64,000 bases of DNA from Segetibacter sp. 3557_3 (GCF_004354985.1 NZ_SMSK01000007.1:1-64000); one strand, 5' to 3'. Counted from the stretch's first letter, positions 1 through 9,780 are shown. Notes: generated by a model from the sequence alone, not told the origin. Numbers and translations are program-made.

Positions 1-217
1 AAGTAAGCATTCAATTTGCGTAACGGTCTTAATTGCAAAGGGTTTTTGGTTTTACAAATTACCCCAAAGTTGCAATCCAGGAAACATCAGCGTGCTTATA
101 AGGACACTCTTGTACCGCAAAATTTTCTTCAGCAATGTTTGTCCAGGTCTAAGGCAGTGACTTCGTATTTGGAAAGTTGATTTAGTGTTGATGTAAATGA
201 ACAGTAGCCATCTACCG

Positions 218-1348
218 CTAAATCATTTCCTTCAACTTTCTTACAACGGCGTCTACTTCCTCTTTTGTGTTGTATTTGCTAAACGAAAATCGAACGGTCA
301 TTTGGTTTTCGTTGTTGTTAATGGCCCTGATCACGTGGCTACCGGCATCTGCTCCGCTGGTACAGGCGCTGCCACCACTTGCACAGATATTGTTGATGTC
401 CATGTTAAACAGGATCATCTCGCTTTTATCCGTTTTAGGAAAGCTAACGCTGAGCACCGTATACAGCGATGCCCCAAAAGGATCGCCGTTGAACGATACC
501 CCGGGAATATGCTGTTCGAGTTGCTCTTTCATATGAAGCCGGGTGGCCTGGATTTTCTGCCGGTCCATTTCGTGATTGGCCGTTGCAAGTTCAAGCGCCT
601 TTGCAAAACCAACGATGCCATATAGATTTTCGGTTCCTGCACGCATGTTCCTTTCCTGAGAGCCCCCATGAACGAACGGGGTAATCCTGACATTTTCGTT
701 GATATATAGTATGCCGACACCTTTAGGACCATGGAACTTGTGGCCTGCACCTGTAATAAAATGAACGGGAGTATTCCGGAGGTCGAAAGGAAAATGACCT
801 ACTGTTTGAACAGTATCACTATGAAAGATGGCATTGTACTTTTTACATAGTTCACCTGTTGCCGAGATGTCCAACATATTGCCGATTTCATTATTTGCGT
901 GCATCAGGCTAACGAGGCACCGCTCATTGCTGCCGGCGAGCAGTGACTCCAGGTCGCTCATATCGATATGACCATTTGGCAACAATTTTACATAACTCAG
1001 TTGTACATCACCGGTTCGATGCAGGTACTCTACGGTATGAAGGGTTGCATGGTGCTCAATTTCCGACGAAATGATATGCTTACAACCAAGGTCGCGAACT
1101 GCTGCACTGATCGCCGTGTTACTGCTCTCCGTTCCGCCACTCGTAAAGAAGATTTCCGCCGGGTGCGCATTGAGGATCTTTGCAACACTTTTTCTTGCAT
1201 TTTCAATTGCAAGCCGGCTTTCTCTTCCATAACTGTAGATTGACGATGGATTGCCATAAGAAGAAGTGAGATACGGCATCATGGCTTCCAGTACCACGGG
1301 GTCAAGACAAGTAGTTGCGGCATTATCAAAGTAAATACGATCGGTCAT
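218..1348 (-). CDS. Cysteine desulfurase, NifS/IscS-like (class V aminotransferase fold)
   Basis: Removes sulfur from L-cysteine as an enzyme-bound persulfide, giving alanine, for Fe-S cluster or tRNA thiolation. The protein is 376 aa from the start MTDRIYFDNAATT, which is the usual start of the family; an ATG eight codons upstream would add a non-family extension. The PLP-binding lysine is in GAGHKFHGPKG (K204) and the persulfide cysteine in ASGGSACTSG (C329). Length is normal. No isc/suf scaffold genes are adjacent, so it could serve general Fe-S assembly or tRNA modification; the exact paralogue class is inferred, not seen. Confidence 0.93.
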   Translation of the reverse strand: MTDRIYFDNAATTCLDPVVLEAMMPYLTSSYGNPSSIYSYGRESRLAIENARKSVAKILNAHPAEIFFTSGGTESSNTAISAAVRDLGCKHIISSEIEHHATLHTVEYLHRTGDVQLSYVKLLPNGHIDMSDLESLLAGSNERCLVSLMHANNEIGNMLDISATGELCKKYNAIFHSDTVQTVGHFPFDLRNTPVHFITGAGHKFHGPKGVGILYINENVRITPFVHGGSQERNMRAGTENLYGIVGFAKALELATANHEMDRQKIQATRLHMKEQLEQHIPGVSFNGDPFGASLYTVLSVSFPKTDKSEMILFNMDINNICASGGSACTSGADAGSHVIRAINNNENQMTVRFSFSKYNTKEEVDAVVRKLKEMI

Positions 1349-1547
1349 ACATGGTTGTTTGTAGCAAAGCAATCGTTTTCAAAGAATGCCTACGGGCTAC
1401 CATTAAGTAAAGCGGCTTTATACGAGCCATCAAAATCATAGCTTCGCTGCAGTATTTGCTACAGTGGGTTTCAGGCAGAGCAAGTGCGGTTTTGTTGAAC
1501 CAAATTAGCGGGTACAAATGTAAAAAAACACGGGCACTTTAGCGAAC

Positions 1548-1573
1548 TAAAAAGGCTGCGCTTAGGGCAGCCT
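1548..1573 (-). terminator. Rho-independent terminator-like hairpin
   Basis: A 7-bp stem (AGGCTGC / GCAGCCT) with a 7-nt loop is followed on the minus strand by a T-run. It lies about 235 bp beyond the glmM stop and upstream of the cysteine desulfurase, so it probably ends glmM transcripts. Confidence 0.6.
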
Positions 1574-1603
1574 GGTTATGATAGCTTCAAGTTCCCGGTA
1601 CAC

Positions 1604-1751
1604 TTATATAATCCGATGTTGTACGGAGAAGCCTTCGGTGATGATGATATATTCACTCAGTGATGCGTTGAAAGCGGGCCTGGCAAAGCCATTGGTAGAA
1701 GTGCCACCATATAATAAATTGTAAGCACCGCCAAGACGTTCCGCAAACGCA
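1604..1751 (-). pseudogene. Possible remnant of a lost coding sequence
   Basis: Between glmM and its probable terminator the minus strand reads about 48 codons with protein-like composition (from AERLGGAYNLLYGG to an ILE-ILE end and a TAA stop). A stop lies directly upstream in the same frame, and the neighbouring frame looks coding just before it (SDQAEVRL), as expected of a frameshifted 3' gene end. No start codon or family is recognised. It may equally be chance. Confidence 0.25.
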
Positions 1752-1808
1752 CTTCAGCCTGGTCAGAAGAAAATGCCTTCAGTAAGTTGAATGTTTGTGT
1801 AAGTTAAT

Positions 1809-3188
1809 CTATAAGCTTTCCCGAATGTCTTTCATCATGCGCATAGCGATATTCTCAGCTGTTGTTTCAAAATTGCTCTCAGCATAAATCCTGATAATCG
1901 GTTCGGTATTGCTGGTTCGAAGATGAACCCAATCCTTCTCAAACTCGAGTTTTAAGCCATCTTCGGTATTTGCCGGATGGTTCTTATACTTGCCCTGAAT
2001 TTTGTCGAAGATCAATTTTACATCAACACCTTTTTCAAGTTCAATCTTGTTTTTGCTGATAAAGTAATCGGGATAAGTTCCCCGAAGTTGCTTGATGCTT
2101 TTTTCGGTAAGTGCGAGGTACGAGAGAAAAAGTGCAATGCCTATAAGTGCATCACGACCATAATGCAGGTCGGGAACAATGATCCCACCATTGCCTTCAC
2201 CACCAATTACCGCGTTTACTTCGCGCATTCTGTTTACAACATTTACTTCTCCTACGGCACTGGCAAAGTATTCGCCACCGTGTTTCAGGGTAATGTCTTT
2301 TAAGGCACGGGTACTCGACATATTACTTACCGTATTGCCCTTTCTGTGTTGCAAGACATAATCAGCTACGGCAACCAGGGTATACTCTTCGCCAAATAGG
2401 GTTCCGTCTTCACATACAAAACAAAGCCTGTCCACATCCGGATCTACGGCAATTCCAAGATCGGCCTGGTGCCTGTTTACTTCGGTGCATAATTGGGTCA
2501 GGTGCTGTGGAAGCGGTTCAGGGTTGTGCGCAAATTTTCCGTTAACCTCACCATTTAACACGGTTATCGATTTCACGCCAAGTGCATTTAATAGAGCAGG
2601 TACTGCAGTCGCCCCGGTACTATTAATGGCATCGAGCACAACCTTAAACTTCCTGTTCCTGATTGCTTCAACATTTACAAGGGGGTATTGCAGTATGGCT
2701 TCGATATGCCGGTCTAAAGCATCTGTTTTGGTTGTCGTAATGCCGAGTTTGTCTACCCCAACATAATTGAATTGTTCAGAAGCAGCAAATTCAAGCACCT
2801 TAGCCCCATCTTCTGCACTAATAAATTCACCCCTGCTGTTCAGCAGTTTTAAGGCGTTCCATTCTTTAGGGTTATGGCTCGCAGTAAGAATGATTCCACC
2901 GGCAGCATTTTCAAATTGAACAGTCATCTCGACTGTTGGTGTTGTGGTCAGACCAAGATCAATTACATCCAGTCCCAGTGCATTAAGGGTGCTTACAACA
3001 ATTCCCTGAACCATTTCTCCACTTATTCTCCCGTCCCGGCCAACTACCACCTTTGTTTTTGATCCCTGGGTTTGCAACCACATGCCATAAGCTGATGTAA
3101 ATTTCACAATATCGAGCGGGCTTAGCGTGTCCCCTGGCTTACCGCCAATTGTGCCCCTTATACCCGAAATGCTCTTGATCAATGCCAT
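1809..3188 (-). CDS. glmM: Phosphoglucosamine mutase
   Basis: Converts glucosamine-6-phosphate to glucosamine-1-phosphate on the way to UDP-GlcNAc for peptidoglycan and lipid A. At 459 aa it has the full four-domain alpha-D-phosphohexomutase architecture: the phosphoserine loop TASHNPKEWN (S104), the metal loop DPDVDRL (D249, D251, D253), the sugar-binding GEGNGG segment, and the phosphate-binding RTSNTEPIIRIYAE near the C terminus. Start MALIKSISGIRGT matches the family. It could also act on other hexose phosphates (phosphomannomutase), since the family is hard to split by eye. It is monocistronic-looking, with over 200 bp on each side. Confidence 0.9.
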   Translation of the reverse strand: MALIKSISGIRGTIGGKPGDTLSPLDIVKFTSAYGMWLQTQGSKTKVVVGRDGRISGEMVQGIVVSTLNALGLDVIDLGLTTTPTVEMTVQFENAAGGIILTASHNPKEWNALKLLNSRGEFISAEDGAKVLEFAASEQFNYVGVDKLGITTTKTDALDRHIEAILQYPLVNVEAIRNRKFKVVLDAINSTGATAVPALLNALGVKSITVLNGEVNGKFAHNPEPLPQHLTQLCTEVNRHQADLGIAVDPDVDRLCFVCEDGTLFGEEYTLVAVADYVLQHRKGNTVSNMSSTRALKDITLKHGGEYFASAVGEVNVVNRMREVNAVIGGEGNGGIIVPDLHYGRDALIGIALFLSYLALTEKSIKQLRGTYPDYFISKNKIELEKGVDVKLIFDKIQGKYKNHPANTEDGLKLEFEKDWVHLRTSNTEPIIRIYAESNFETTAENIAMRMMKDIRESL

Positions 3189-3441
3189 CGCCGGTTATTT
3201 GTTAAGCTGCAAACATAATTGAAAAAAAGATAAAAGTCCCCGGGTTGTCTATAGGCAAATAACCGGCTGATCCGACCCCATTTTGCTGCTGTTGGCTTGT
3301 TAATAAATCGCCTTTCTGCTATTACAGGTTAACGGGAATTCACCGCATAGCCATTTCGTGCCACAAGAGCTACAAAATAAAACACCCCGAAAGGCTATAA
3401 AAATAATCGCGGTGCTTAGCCCGGTTTATACAATAAATCCT

Positions 3442-3475
3442 TTTGTACGCAGTTTATATAGACACTTACCTTTGC
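3442..3475 (+). promoter_or_regulatory. Bacteroidota-type promoter for the methyltransferase gene
   Basis: TTTG at 3442-3445 and TACCTTTGC at 3467-3475, 21 bp apart, match the Bacteroidota primary sigma pattern TTTG / TAnnTTTG. The predicted transcript starts only about 10 bases before the ATG at 3492. Confidence 0.6.
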
Positions 3476-3491
3476 CTTTTCAATTAATCCT

Positions 3492-4238
3492 ATGCCCGAA
3501 GTAGCCTGGTTCGAAAATTGGTTTAGTTCTCCCTACTATCATTTGCTGTACCAACATCGTGATGATGATGAAGCATTTCTCTTTATTGGAGAGCTTATCA
3601 GGCGCCTTTCTCCACTCCCTGGCAGCAGGATGTTAGACGTTGCATGCGGCAAGGGCAGGCATAGCAAAGTGCTGGCAGAACATGGTTTCGACGTAACCGG
3701 TATAGATCTCTCTTTCGAGTCGATCCAGGAAGCACTTGAGTCAGAAGACGACAACCTTCACTTCTACCAACACGATATGCGTCTTCCGTTCTGGATTCAC
3801 TACTTCGATTATGCGTTTAACTTTTTTACCAGCTTCGGCTACTTCAAAACCCGGAGAGAAAACGACAATGCAGTCAGAACAATTGCCCAGTCGCTTAAAA
3901 GTGAAGGCTACTTAGTAATGGATTACCTGAATGTTCACTATGCGGAGGACCATCTTGTGAAGGATACCATCAAAGAAATAGATAACGTAAAATTTCACAT
4001 TACCAAATGGGACGATGAGGACCACTTTTACAAACAGGTTCAAATTGAAGACAATGGCGTTTTGATGGAACACAAGTTCACAGAAAAGGTGGCCAAATTC
4101 AGCCTTGGTGACTTCAATGACATGTTTGCTTACCAGGGCCTTCAAATCCAGGAGGTTTTTGGCGACTATCATTTCGGGCACTATGATGTACGTAAGTCGC
4201 CCCGGCTAATCATGATCGCGAAAAAGATCAGGGACTAA
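3492..4238 (+). CDS. Class I SAM-dependent methyltransferase
   Basis: 248 aa with a Rossmann-type methyltransferase core: motif I is MLDVACGKGRHS (residues 47-58), followed by an acidic end of strand 2 (GIDLS) that should hold the SAM ribose. A second acidic segment (QHDMRLPF) fits the adenine-binding motif. The C-terminal third is beta-rich, as in small-molecule methyltransferases of the UbiE/Tam group. The substrate cannot be told from sequence. It stands alone, convergent with the sulfatase-like pair downstream, and has its own promoter. Confidence 0.85.
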   Translation: MPEVAWFENWFSSPYYHLLYQHRDDDEAFLFIGELIRRLSPLPGSRMLDVACGKGRHSKVLAEHGFDVTGIDLSFESIQEALESEDDNLHFYQHDMRLPFWIHYFDYAFNFFTSFGYFKTRRENDNAVRTIAQSLKSEGYLVMDYLNVHYAEDHLVKDTIKEIDNVKFHITKWDDEDHFYKQVQIEDNGVLMEHKFTEKVAKFSLGDFNDMFAYQGLQIQEVFGDYHFGHYDVRKSPRLIMIAKKIRD

Positions 4239-4405
4239 TCACCAGCATTACAGACGTTTACCTGCGTGTACTTGCGCAGCCAGTGACCCTTTGAACATTG
4301 TTTTCAATACACTAACCATTTCTGCCTGCCACTCACTTGCGATATTTTGCTATAATTTCCGGACTAGCGTAAGGCTACTCACTTGACGCTGAGTGTTGAT
4401 CTCTG

Positions 4406-6382
4406 CTACTTCTTATTGTTTACCAACATCCATTTAGCAGTTTCATACAAGGCACTGGTAAGTGAAGACGATCGCTTTTTAATTAATACTTCTTCCTCTT
4501 TATTCCACCACGGTATATTGCTTTTCACAGGCAAAAGTGTTTCCTGTTCGAACCTGATGTTTTTCGTATAATAAAACGAGTCTGTTACGATACCAATACG
4601 CCCCTCATCATGATGGATAATGAAGGCGACATTGTTTTTCTTAGCCGGGTTTAACAGGTCTCGACCAAGTGTTGTATTTACATATGGATTGTGGACGAGC
4701 CCCGCAATTGTAGGCAGCACATCAATTTGCGAAACCACCTCGTCCCTTCTGGCGGGCACAAGCAGTTTAGGTGCATAAAGTAGTAAAGGGATGTGCTCAT
4801 CACCCAGCCTTTGATCAGTCCAGGCGTCGGGGTAAATAGCCGTTGCGTCTCCAGCCACACCATGATCCCCAACGAAAACAAAGATCGTGTTATCAAACCA
4901 GGACTCCTTTTTTGCATCTTCGATAAACGACTTAAAAGCAAAGTCGGTATAACAAAACGCATGAAACTCGTCAATAGATAAAAAGCCATATTTCTCAAGC
5001 GTATCCTTGGGAACGTCCCGTTTTACAAAGTCGCTGTCTTCAACAGGGATAGTAAAAGGCCGATGATTATCCGATGTTTGAATAACCGCAAAAAACGGGT
5101 TCTTTTGTTCGCTTAGTGTTTTTGTTGCTTCCTTAAACAGGTTTTTATCGCTTATGCCCCAAACATTAACCTTTGGCGAGGTATAGCTACCCTCTTCATA
5201 CAGCCTTAGGTCTTTTATGTTGTTCAACAATCGTTTCAGGTTGTTGAATTCGCTGCTTCCACCCATGAAATAAAACTTACTGTAATCTTCGAAGTTGTTG
5301 ATGATGGTATGTTGTTGCAACGACTCTTCGTTACGGCTCGAAAACTTCGACAACTGAACATCAGGTATGCCGGTGAGCGTTGCGAATACACCACGTGCAG
5401 TTGCAAAATGCGGTGAAAAACACCGGCTAAAGAATATACCTTCTTTGCTCAACTGGTCGAAATAAGGTGTGGTGTTTAAAGGATTGCCGCTCATGGTACT
5501 TTTGTACATGCTAAACGATTCACAAATCACCAGCACGATGTTGGGCTTGCTTTCCAGGCCGCGGCTATCCGGTAAAGTAAGCCGGCGAAAGTTGAGTGAA
5601 GCAGTTGTGCTATCCAGCTGCAGGTAATCTCTGATAATCGGAAAGTTGTCTTTGGCTCTCTCGTCGTCAACAACTGGCTTTCTGAAACGCAGGGTTGTTG
5701 CAAAGTTCTGAAGAGGGTTTAAAGCCAGGTATGACTTGAAATTATCTTTGAACACAAACGCATCTTTCCAAACAAGCGGCCTGGTGGTGAAGCTGCCATA
5801 TATGCCAAACAGGAACAATACAAGCGTAAAAAAGTACCATCTTGTTCTGTATTGTATTTCCTGAACGCTGTTTTCTTTTTCTATGCGAATATGTGCTCTG
5901 CGGTATAACCAATAGAAAAGGTACACTACAGCGATCAATGCAAGACTAATCCAGAGCAATGGATAACTCTGCCATAACATCTCCATAGAAATCTTCGCAT
6001 CTTCTACAAAGTTTAAGGCGCTTGCATTAAGCCTGGTGCTGACATAGGCAAAATGGCCATAATCAGCGCCAAAGAAAAACATCATGATAAACGTAGAGAG
6101 GGAAAGATATGAGGTCCAGAACCTGCGCGCAGATATCGAACTATAAGGTGTAAAGTTGGGAATAAAGCCACTACACAATACAGGCAATAGAATGATGCAA
6201 ATCCACCTGATATCAAAAAGACAACCCAGCAGGAAAGATGGGAATATCTCGAAAAAATTAAGACCTTCCGGCCGGAATGCCAGGTAGGTGGACAGCCTGA
6301 ACAGGGTAAATATGAGAAGGAAAATAAAAAACAATTTTACCGTCCATTGAATAGTCTTGGGCACTCTCCATTCGCGCAGCAT
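4406..6382 (-). CDS. LTA synthase-like sulfatase-fold membrane enzyme (second of a pair)
   Basis: 658 aa. About five N-terminal membrane segments (residues 15-210) anchor a periplasmic alkaline-phosphatase/sulfatase-fold domain. Visible metal and catalytic motifs are NIVLVICESFS (~residue 285), TARGVFATLTG and FVFVGDHGVAGD. The family transfers phosphoglycerol or phosphoethanolamine to lipid or glycan acceptors. Bacteroidota do not make lipoteichoic acid, so the role is probably modification of an envelope lipid or polysaccharide. The start ATG overlaps the TAA of the upstream paralogue by one base (TAATG), so the two are translationally coupled. Confidence 0.85.
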   Translation of the reverse strand: MLREWRVPKTIQWTVKLFFIFLLIFTLFRLSTYLAFRPEGLNFFEIFPSFLLGCLFDIRWICIILLPVLCSGFIPNFTPYSSISARRFWTSYLSLSTFIMMFFFGADYGHFAYVSTRLNASALNFVEDAKISMEMLWQSYPLLWISLALIAVVYLFYWLYRRAHIRIEKENSVQEIQYRTRWYFFTLVLFLFGIYGSFTTRPLVWKDAFVFKDNFKSYLALNPLQNFATTLRFRKPVVDDERAKDNFPIIRDYLQLDSTTASLNFRRLTLPDSRGLESKPNIVLVICESFSMYKSTMSGNPLNTTPYFDQLSKEGIFFSRCFSPHFATARGVFATLTGIPDVQLSKFSSRNEESLQQHTIINNFEDYSKFYFMGGSSEFNNLKRLLNNIKDLRLYEEGSYTSPKVNVWGISDKNLFKEATKTLSEQKNPFFAVIQTSDNHRPFTIPVEDSDFVKRDVPKDTLEKYGFLSIDEFHAFCYTDFAFKSFIEDAKKESWFDNTIFVFVGDHGVAGDATAIYPDAWTDQRLGDEHIPLLLYAPKLLVPARRDEVVSQIDVLPTIAGLVHNPYVNTTLGRDLLNPAKKNNVAFIIHHDEGRIGIVTDSFYYTKNIRFEQETLLPVKSNIPWWNKEEEVLIKKRSSSLTSALYETAKWMLVNNKK

Positions 6383-8364
6383 TATTTTGCGGATGTCTTT
6401 TTATTGTTAAGCAAAAGATACCGTGACGTTTCATAATAAGCATCAGTAATTGCGCGGTACTTCGACCGGGAAGCTTTTGTAAGCTGCACGGGGTTATTGT
6501 TTAAGATAGATGAGAGCTGCTCATTTTGCCCGGACATATTGTAGCTGTAAAAGCAACTATCCGTTACCACCCCGATTGTCCGGCTGTCAACATCGATAAT
6601 AAACGACACTTTCTCTGACCATGTGCTATCGGCAGCTAACAGGTCTTTCCCGAGGGTGGTATTTGTGTAATTAACTTTGGCGAGCCCGGCAATCGTGGGC
6701 AATATATCTAGTTGCGACGCCGGGTAGCTGTAGCGCGCAGGTTTCATCATCGAGGGTGCATAAAACAACAAGGGTACGTGTTCACTGGTAAGACTTTGTG
6801 TGGAGAATGCGCGTGGTAACATGGTACCTGCATCACCCTTTATGCCATGATCGCCCACAAAAACAAAGATGGTGTTACTATAGTACGACTCTTTTGCAGC
6901 AGCTTCCATAAACTTGCGGAAACTGAAATCCGTATACCGGAAAGCATTATACTCGTCCACTTCTCCAAAGCCGTATTTCCGGAGTGTATCCGCAGGTACA
7001 CGTTTTCGTTCAAACTCGTCCAGGTCCTCCTCCGGTATGGTATAAGGACGATGATTGTCTGCGGTTTGTATCACTGCAAAAAAAGGTTGAGAACGACTCG
7101 CCAAAACTTTGTTTGCTTCAAGGAAAAGGTTTTTATCACTAATCCCCCAAACATCTATTTTGGCTGCCTGATAACTTCCCTCTTCATATAAGTTTAATCC
7201 GGCTATATTGTTGGTAAGCAGTCCCCTGATATTCGCCCAACTTGTACTGCCACCAAGAAAGTAGAACTTTTCGTAACCTTCAAAATCGTTGATGATCGTA
7301 TGCTGATCTACTGCAGCAGGATTGCGACTAGATGTTTTTTGAAGCTGTACATCCGGTATACCGGTGATGATTGCCCATACTCCGCGAGCAGTACCATAAG
7401 ATGGTGAAAAACATTTATCGAAATAAACACCTTTTGCCACCATCTGGTTAAAAAACGGAGTGGTATTTAACGGGTTGCCCATCATAGAGCTTTTGTAGGC
7501 ACTAAACGACTCGCAAATCACCAAAACAATATTGGGCTTTGGTGCCTTTGCATCATGGGTAACAAAGCGTTTATAGTTTAGTGCGATCGAGTCAGGAGTT
7601 GTTACGTTCAGGTGATCGGCCATGTAAGGATAATGGCGGCGAACTTTTTTCAGATCATAGGTTGCATGGCGATAACTCAACGAACTGAAAAACGATTGAA
7701 AAGGATTTAAGGCTACCTGTGATTTGTAATCGTCGGCAAGACTGAAAGCATCACTCCAGCGTAGTGGAAACTGGCCCACCCTTCCGAATATGCCTACCGA
7801 TAGCAAAAGAAAAAAAGTAATACCCCAAACAATCCTGCTGTTACGATTACTCTTTATGGGTTTAGATAGTATGTAATTGTATATGGTTCGAACCAACCCG
7901 ATGAGCAAAAAAATGGATGAGGCCAGGGCAATCAGAATCCATATCACAGGGTACGACTGCCAAACCATCCCTAATGAAAGCTTTGCATCTTCGAGGTAAT
8001 TGAGCACACTTCCATTCAGGCGTTGTGCCAGGTATGCATAATGCGCAAAGTCGAACACATAAAAGCTAACAAACACGATGATAAAGATGGACCATAACAG
8101 GAGGCTTAGCCAATTGCCACGCCGGGTTTGAAACGGGTGTAAAAACTTAAGAGAACCCAACAGGAATGAAAGCATAGCCACGATGCAAACAACCCTGAGA
8201 TCATAACGGATCCCAAGCACAAAAGCAGGCAACAAACCGTTGGACGATCTATGGTGGTCACCTGTGTAAACAAGGGCAATGCGAAGCAACGTCATTAAAA
8301 GCAAAAAAAATAAACCCGTAAGAATTAACCATTGTATATATCTTGGAATTTTTAATTTTTGCAT
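6382..8364 (-). CDS. LTA synthase-like sulfatase-fold membrane enzyme (first of a pair)
   Basis: 660 aa, closely similar along its length to the gene that follows it (same SMxGNPLNTTPxF, RGVxAxxTGIPDVQL and HRPxTIPxED segments), so the two arose by tandem duplication. It has five N-terminal membrane segments and a periplasmic sulfatase-type catalytic domain with NIVLVICESFS, TARGVWAIITG and FVFVGDHGIKGD. It is predicted to move a phospho-alcohol headgroup between lipids or onto a glycan; acceptor unknown. It is divergent from a PAP2 phosphatase across only 65 bp, which suggests a shared phospholipid or undecaprenyl-phosphate pathway. Confidence 0.85.
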   Translation of the reverse strand: MQKLKIPRYIQWLILTGLFFLLLMTLLRIALVYTGDHHRSSNGLLPAFVLGIRYDLRVVCIVAMLSFLLGSLKFLHPFQTRRGNWLSLLLWSIFIIVFVSFYVFDFAHYAYLAQRLNGSVLNYLEDAKLSLGMVWQSYPVIWILIALASSIFLLIGLVRTIYNYILSKPIKSNRNSRIVWGITFFLLLSVGIFGRVGQFPLRWSDAFSLADDYKSQVALNPFQSFFSSLSYRHATYDLKKVRRHYPYMADHLNVTTPDSIALNYKRFVTHDAKAPKPNIVLVICESFSAYKSSMMGNPLNTTPFFNQMVAKGVYFDKCFSPSYGTARGVWAIITGIPDVQLQKTSSRNPAAVDQHTIINDFEGYEKFYFLGGSTSWANIRGLLTNNIAGLNLYEEGSYQAAKIDVWGISDKNLFLEANKVLASRSQPFFAVIQTADNHRPYTIPEEDLDEFERKRVPADTLRKYGFGEVDEYNAFRYTDFSFRKFMEAAAKESYYSNTIFVFVGDHGIKGDAGTMLPRAFSTQSLTSEHVPLLFYAPSMMKPARYSYPASQLDILPTIAGLAKVNYTNTTLGKDLLAADSTWSEKVSFIIDVDSRTIGVVTDSCFYSYNMSGQNEQLSSILNNNPVQLTKASRSKYRAITDAYYETSRYLLLNNKKTSAK

Positions 8365-8429
8365 ACTGCCGCAAGTTAATAATTAATTAACTGAGCCTTA
8401 GTATTCTAACAACTCTTTAAAGATCGCCG

Positions 8430-9071
8430 ATGACCTTTTTGAATGCTGATCCAACGATGTTTAATCACCTGCCGGAGTGGTTAATAAAGTTTGATCAGCA
8501 GCTATTTATCCTTATCAACTCAACATGGACGAACACAACATTCGACAGCTTTTTCCCGATTTGGCGTGAGTCCATTACATGGGCGCCTTTGTATCTTTTT
8601 TTGCTGCTATTTTCAACAATGAACTTCGGTTTAAGGGCCCTGCCATGGATCGTATTCCTGTTATTCACAGCAACCCTGACTGACCAGTTCAGCAGCAATT
8701 TGCTCAAAGACCTAATTGGTAGAACCCGCCCATGCCGCGACCCGGACTTTATGCAATACGTAAGATTGCTGATGAACAGGTGCCCATCCAGTGGGAGCTT
8801 CACATCTTCGCATGCGATGAGCCATTTTGGAGCAGCAGTTTTTCTGTCGATAACGCTAAAGGAATACTTCAAAAAGTGGACGATACTGTTTTATGTATGG
8901 GCTTTTAGCATATCATATGGGCAGGTATATGTTGGGGTACACTACCCGCTCGATGTAATCGGAGGGGGTATCCTGGGTGCAGGTATTGGTTTTATCATGG
9001 GAGACATTTTTAACCGAAGAGTGGGTTTACCCAGCTTGAAATCGCATAAAAACACAACAGTTAAAATGTAA
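8430..9071 (+). CDS. PAP2-family membrane phosphatase
   Basis: 213 aa (204 if the second ATG at 8457 is used, which gives the usual short N terminus before FDQQLFILIN). The three PAP2 signature motifs are present: KDLIGRTRPCRDP, SSGSFTSSHAMSH and YVGVHYPLDVIGG, containing the catalytic histidines. Four to six membrane helices surround them. The family dephosphorylates undecaprenyl pyrophosphate, phosphatidic acid or phosphatidylglycerophosphate in the inner membrane or periplasm. Its divergent neighbours are lipid-headgroup transferase-like enzymes, so an envelope-lipid role is reasonable but inferred. Confidence 0.88.
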   Translation: MTFLNADPTMFNHLPEWLIKFDQQLFILINSTWTNTTFDSFFPIWRESITWAPLYLFLLLFSTMNFGLRALPWIVFLLFTATLTDQFSSNLLKDLIGRTRPCRDPDFMQYVRLLMNRCPSSGSFTSSHAMSHFGAAVFLSITLKEYFKKWTILFYVWAFSISYGQVYVGVHYPLDVIGGGILGAGIGFIMGDIFNRRVGLPSLKSHKNTTVKM

Positions 9072-9160
9072 AGATGCCATTCATCCGAGTTTTCGGAACG
9101 CATTTTGCAAAGCCGCGGCGTAAACAGTACATTTTAGATAACTTTAAAAAAAACAAAATC

Positions 9161-9676
9161 ATGAAAAAGTTCTTTTTTCTTTCGCTACTAACGGCGATCC
9201 TGTTCAACTTTCAGGCTGGTGCCCAGGCCGACAAATCCAAGCGTCCAAGCCCACCTGCAGCTGACTCTGCTACCACAACAAGCGGACTTAAGATTAAAGT
9301 TGAATACAGCCAACCAAGTGTTAAAGGCCGCACCATGGGTAAAGACATTGCCCCTTATGGAAAAGTTTGGCGCACCGGTGCTAACGAAGCAACTACGTTT
9401 GAAATCAGCAAAGATGCAATGGTACAAGGCAAGAAATTACCAGCCGGCAAATATGGCCTGTACACCATCCCAGGTGAAAAAGAATGGACGATCATCTTCA
9501 ACAAAACGTGGAAACAATGGGGTACAAACTATACCGAAGGTGACGACGCGCTTCGTGTAACGGCCGTTCCCGCTAAAGCTGATAAAGCGTACGAACAAAT
9601 GATGATTGACGTTGACCAGTCTGGTGCTGTTACCCTTTCATGGGCAGATACCCAGGTTAAGTTCGATGTTAAATAA
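9161..9676 (+). CDS. Secreted DUF2911-domain protein
   Basis: 171 aa from MKKFFFLSLLTAILF, chosen because it begins a clear signal peptide ending near QAGAQA; a longer reading frame from 9074 would bury the signal sequence. The mature part matches the DUF2911 type common in Bacteroidota: KVEYSQPSVKGRTMG, GKVWRTGANEATTFEIS and LPAGKYGLYTIPGEKEWTIIF. The fold is probably beta-rich and periplasmic or outer-membrane associated. No enzymatic function is established for the family. Confidence 0.85.
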   Translation: MKKFFFLSLLTAILFNFQAGAQADKSKRPSPPAADSATTTSGLKIKVEYSQPSVKGRTMGKDIAPYGKVWRTGANEATTFEISKDAMVQGKKLPAGKYGLYTIPGEKEWTIIFNKTWKQWGTNYTEGDDALRVTAVPAKADKAYEQMMIDVDQSGAVTLSWADTQVKFDVK

Positions 9677-9739
9677 ATTTGTGTTTGATTGGCACCAGGT
9701 GTAGTTGTTTGCAGCCACTCTGTTGCCGGCAGGTTTACT

Positions 9740-9780
9740 GTACAAGTGTGCGACGCAAGGATGAATCATCTCAGCCCTAT
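9740..9780 (+). repeat. Dispersed intergenic repeat, copy 1
   Basis: GTACAAGTGTGCGACGCAAG begins a degenerate copy of the repeat whose core elsewhere reads GTACAAGTGAGTGACACAAC. It lies between the convergent DUF2911 and UbiD genes. Confidence 0.55.

Noticed and set aside
61-130. GTACAAGAGTG on the minus strand near the left edge, like the dispersed repeat
   Set aside because: Only the first 11 bases match and the following sequence departs fully; it also reads as protein-like codons up to a TAA, so it may be the tail of an unidentified decayed gene instead.
4261-4350. Possible further repeat copies (minus-strand CGCAAGTGAGTGGCAGG and a GTACTTGCG word)
   Set aside because: Agreement is limited to about ten bases with no shared flanks.
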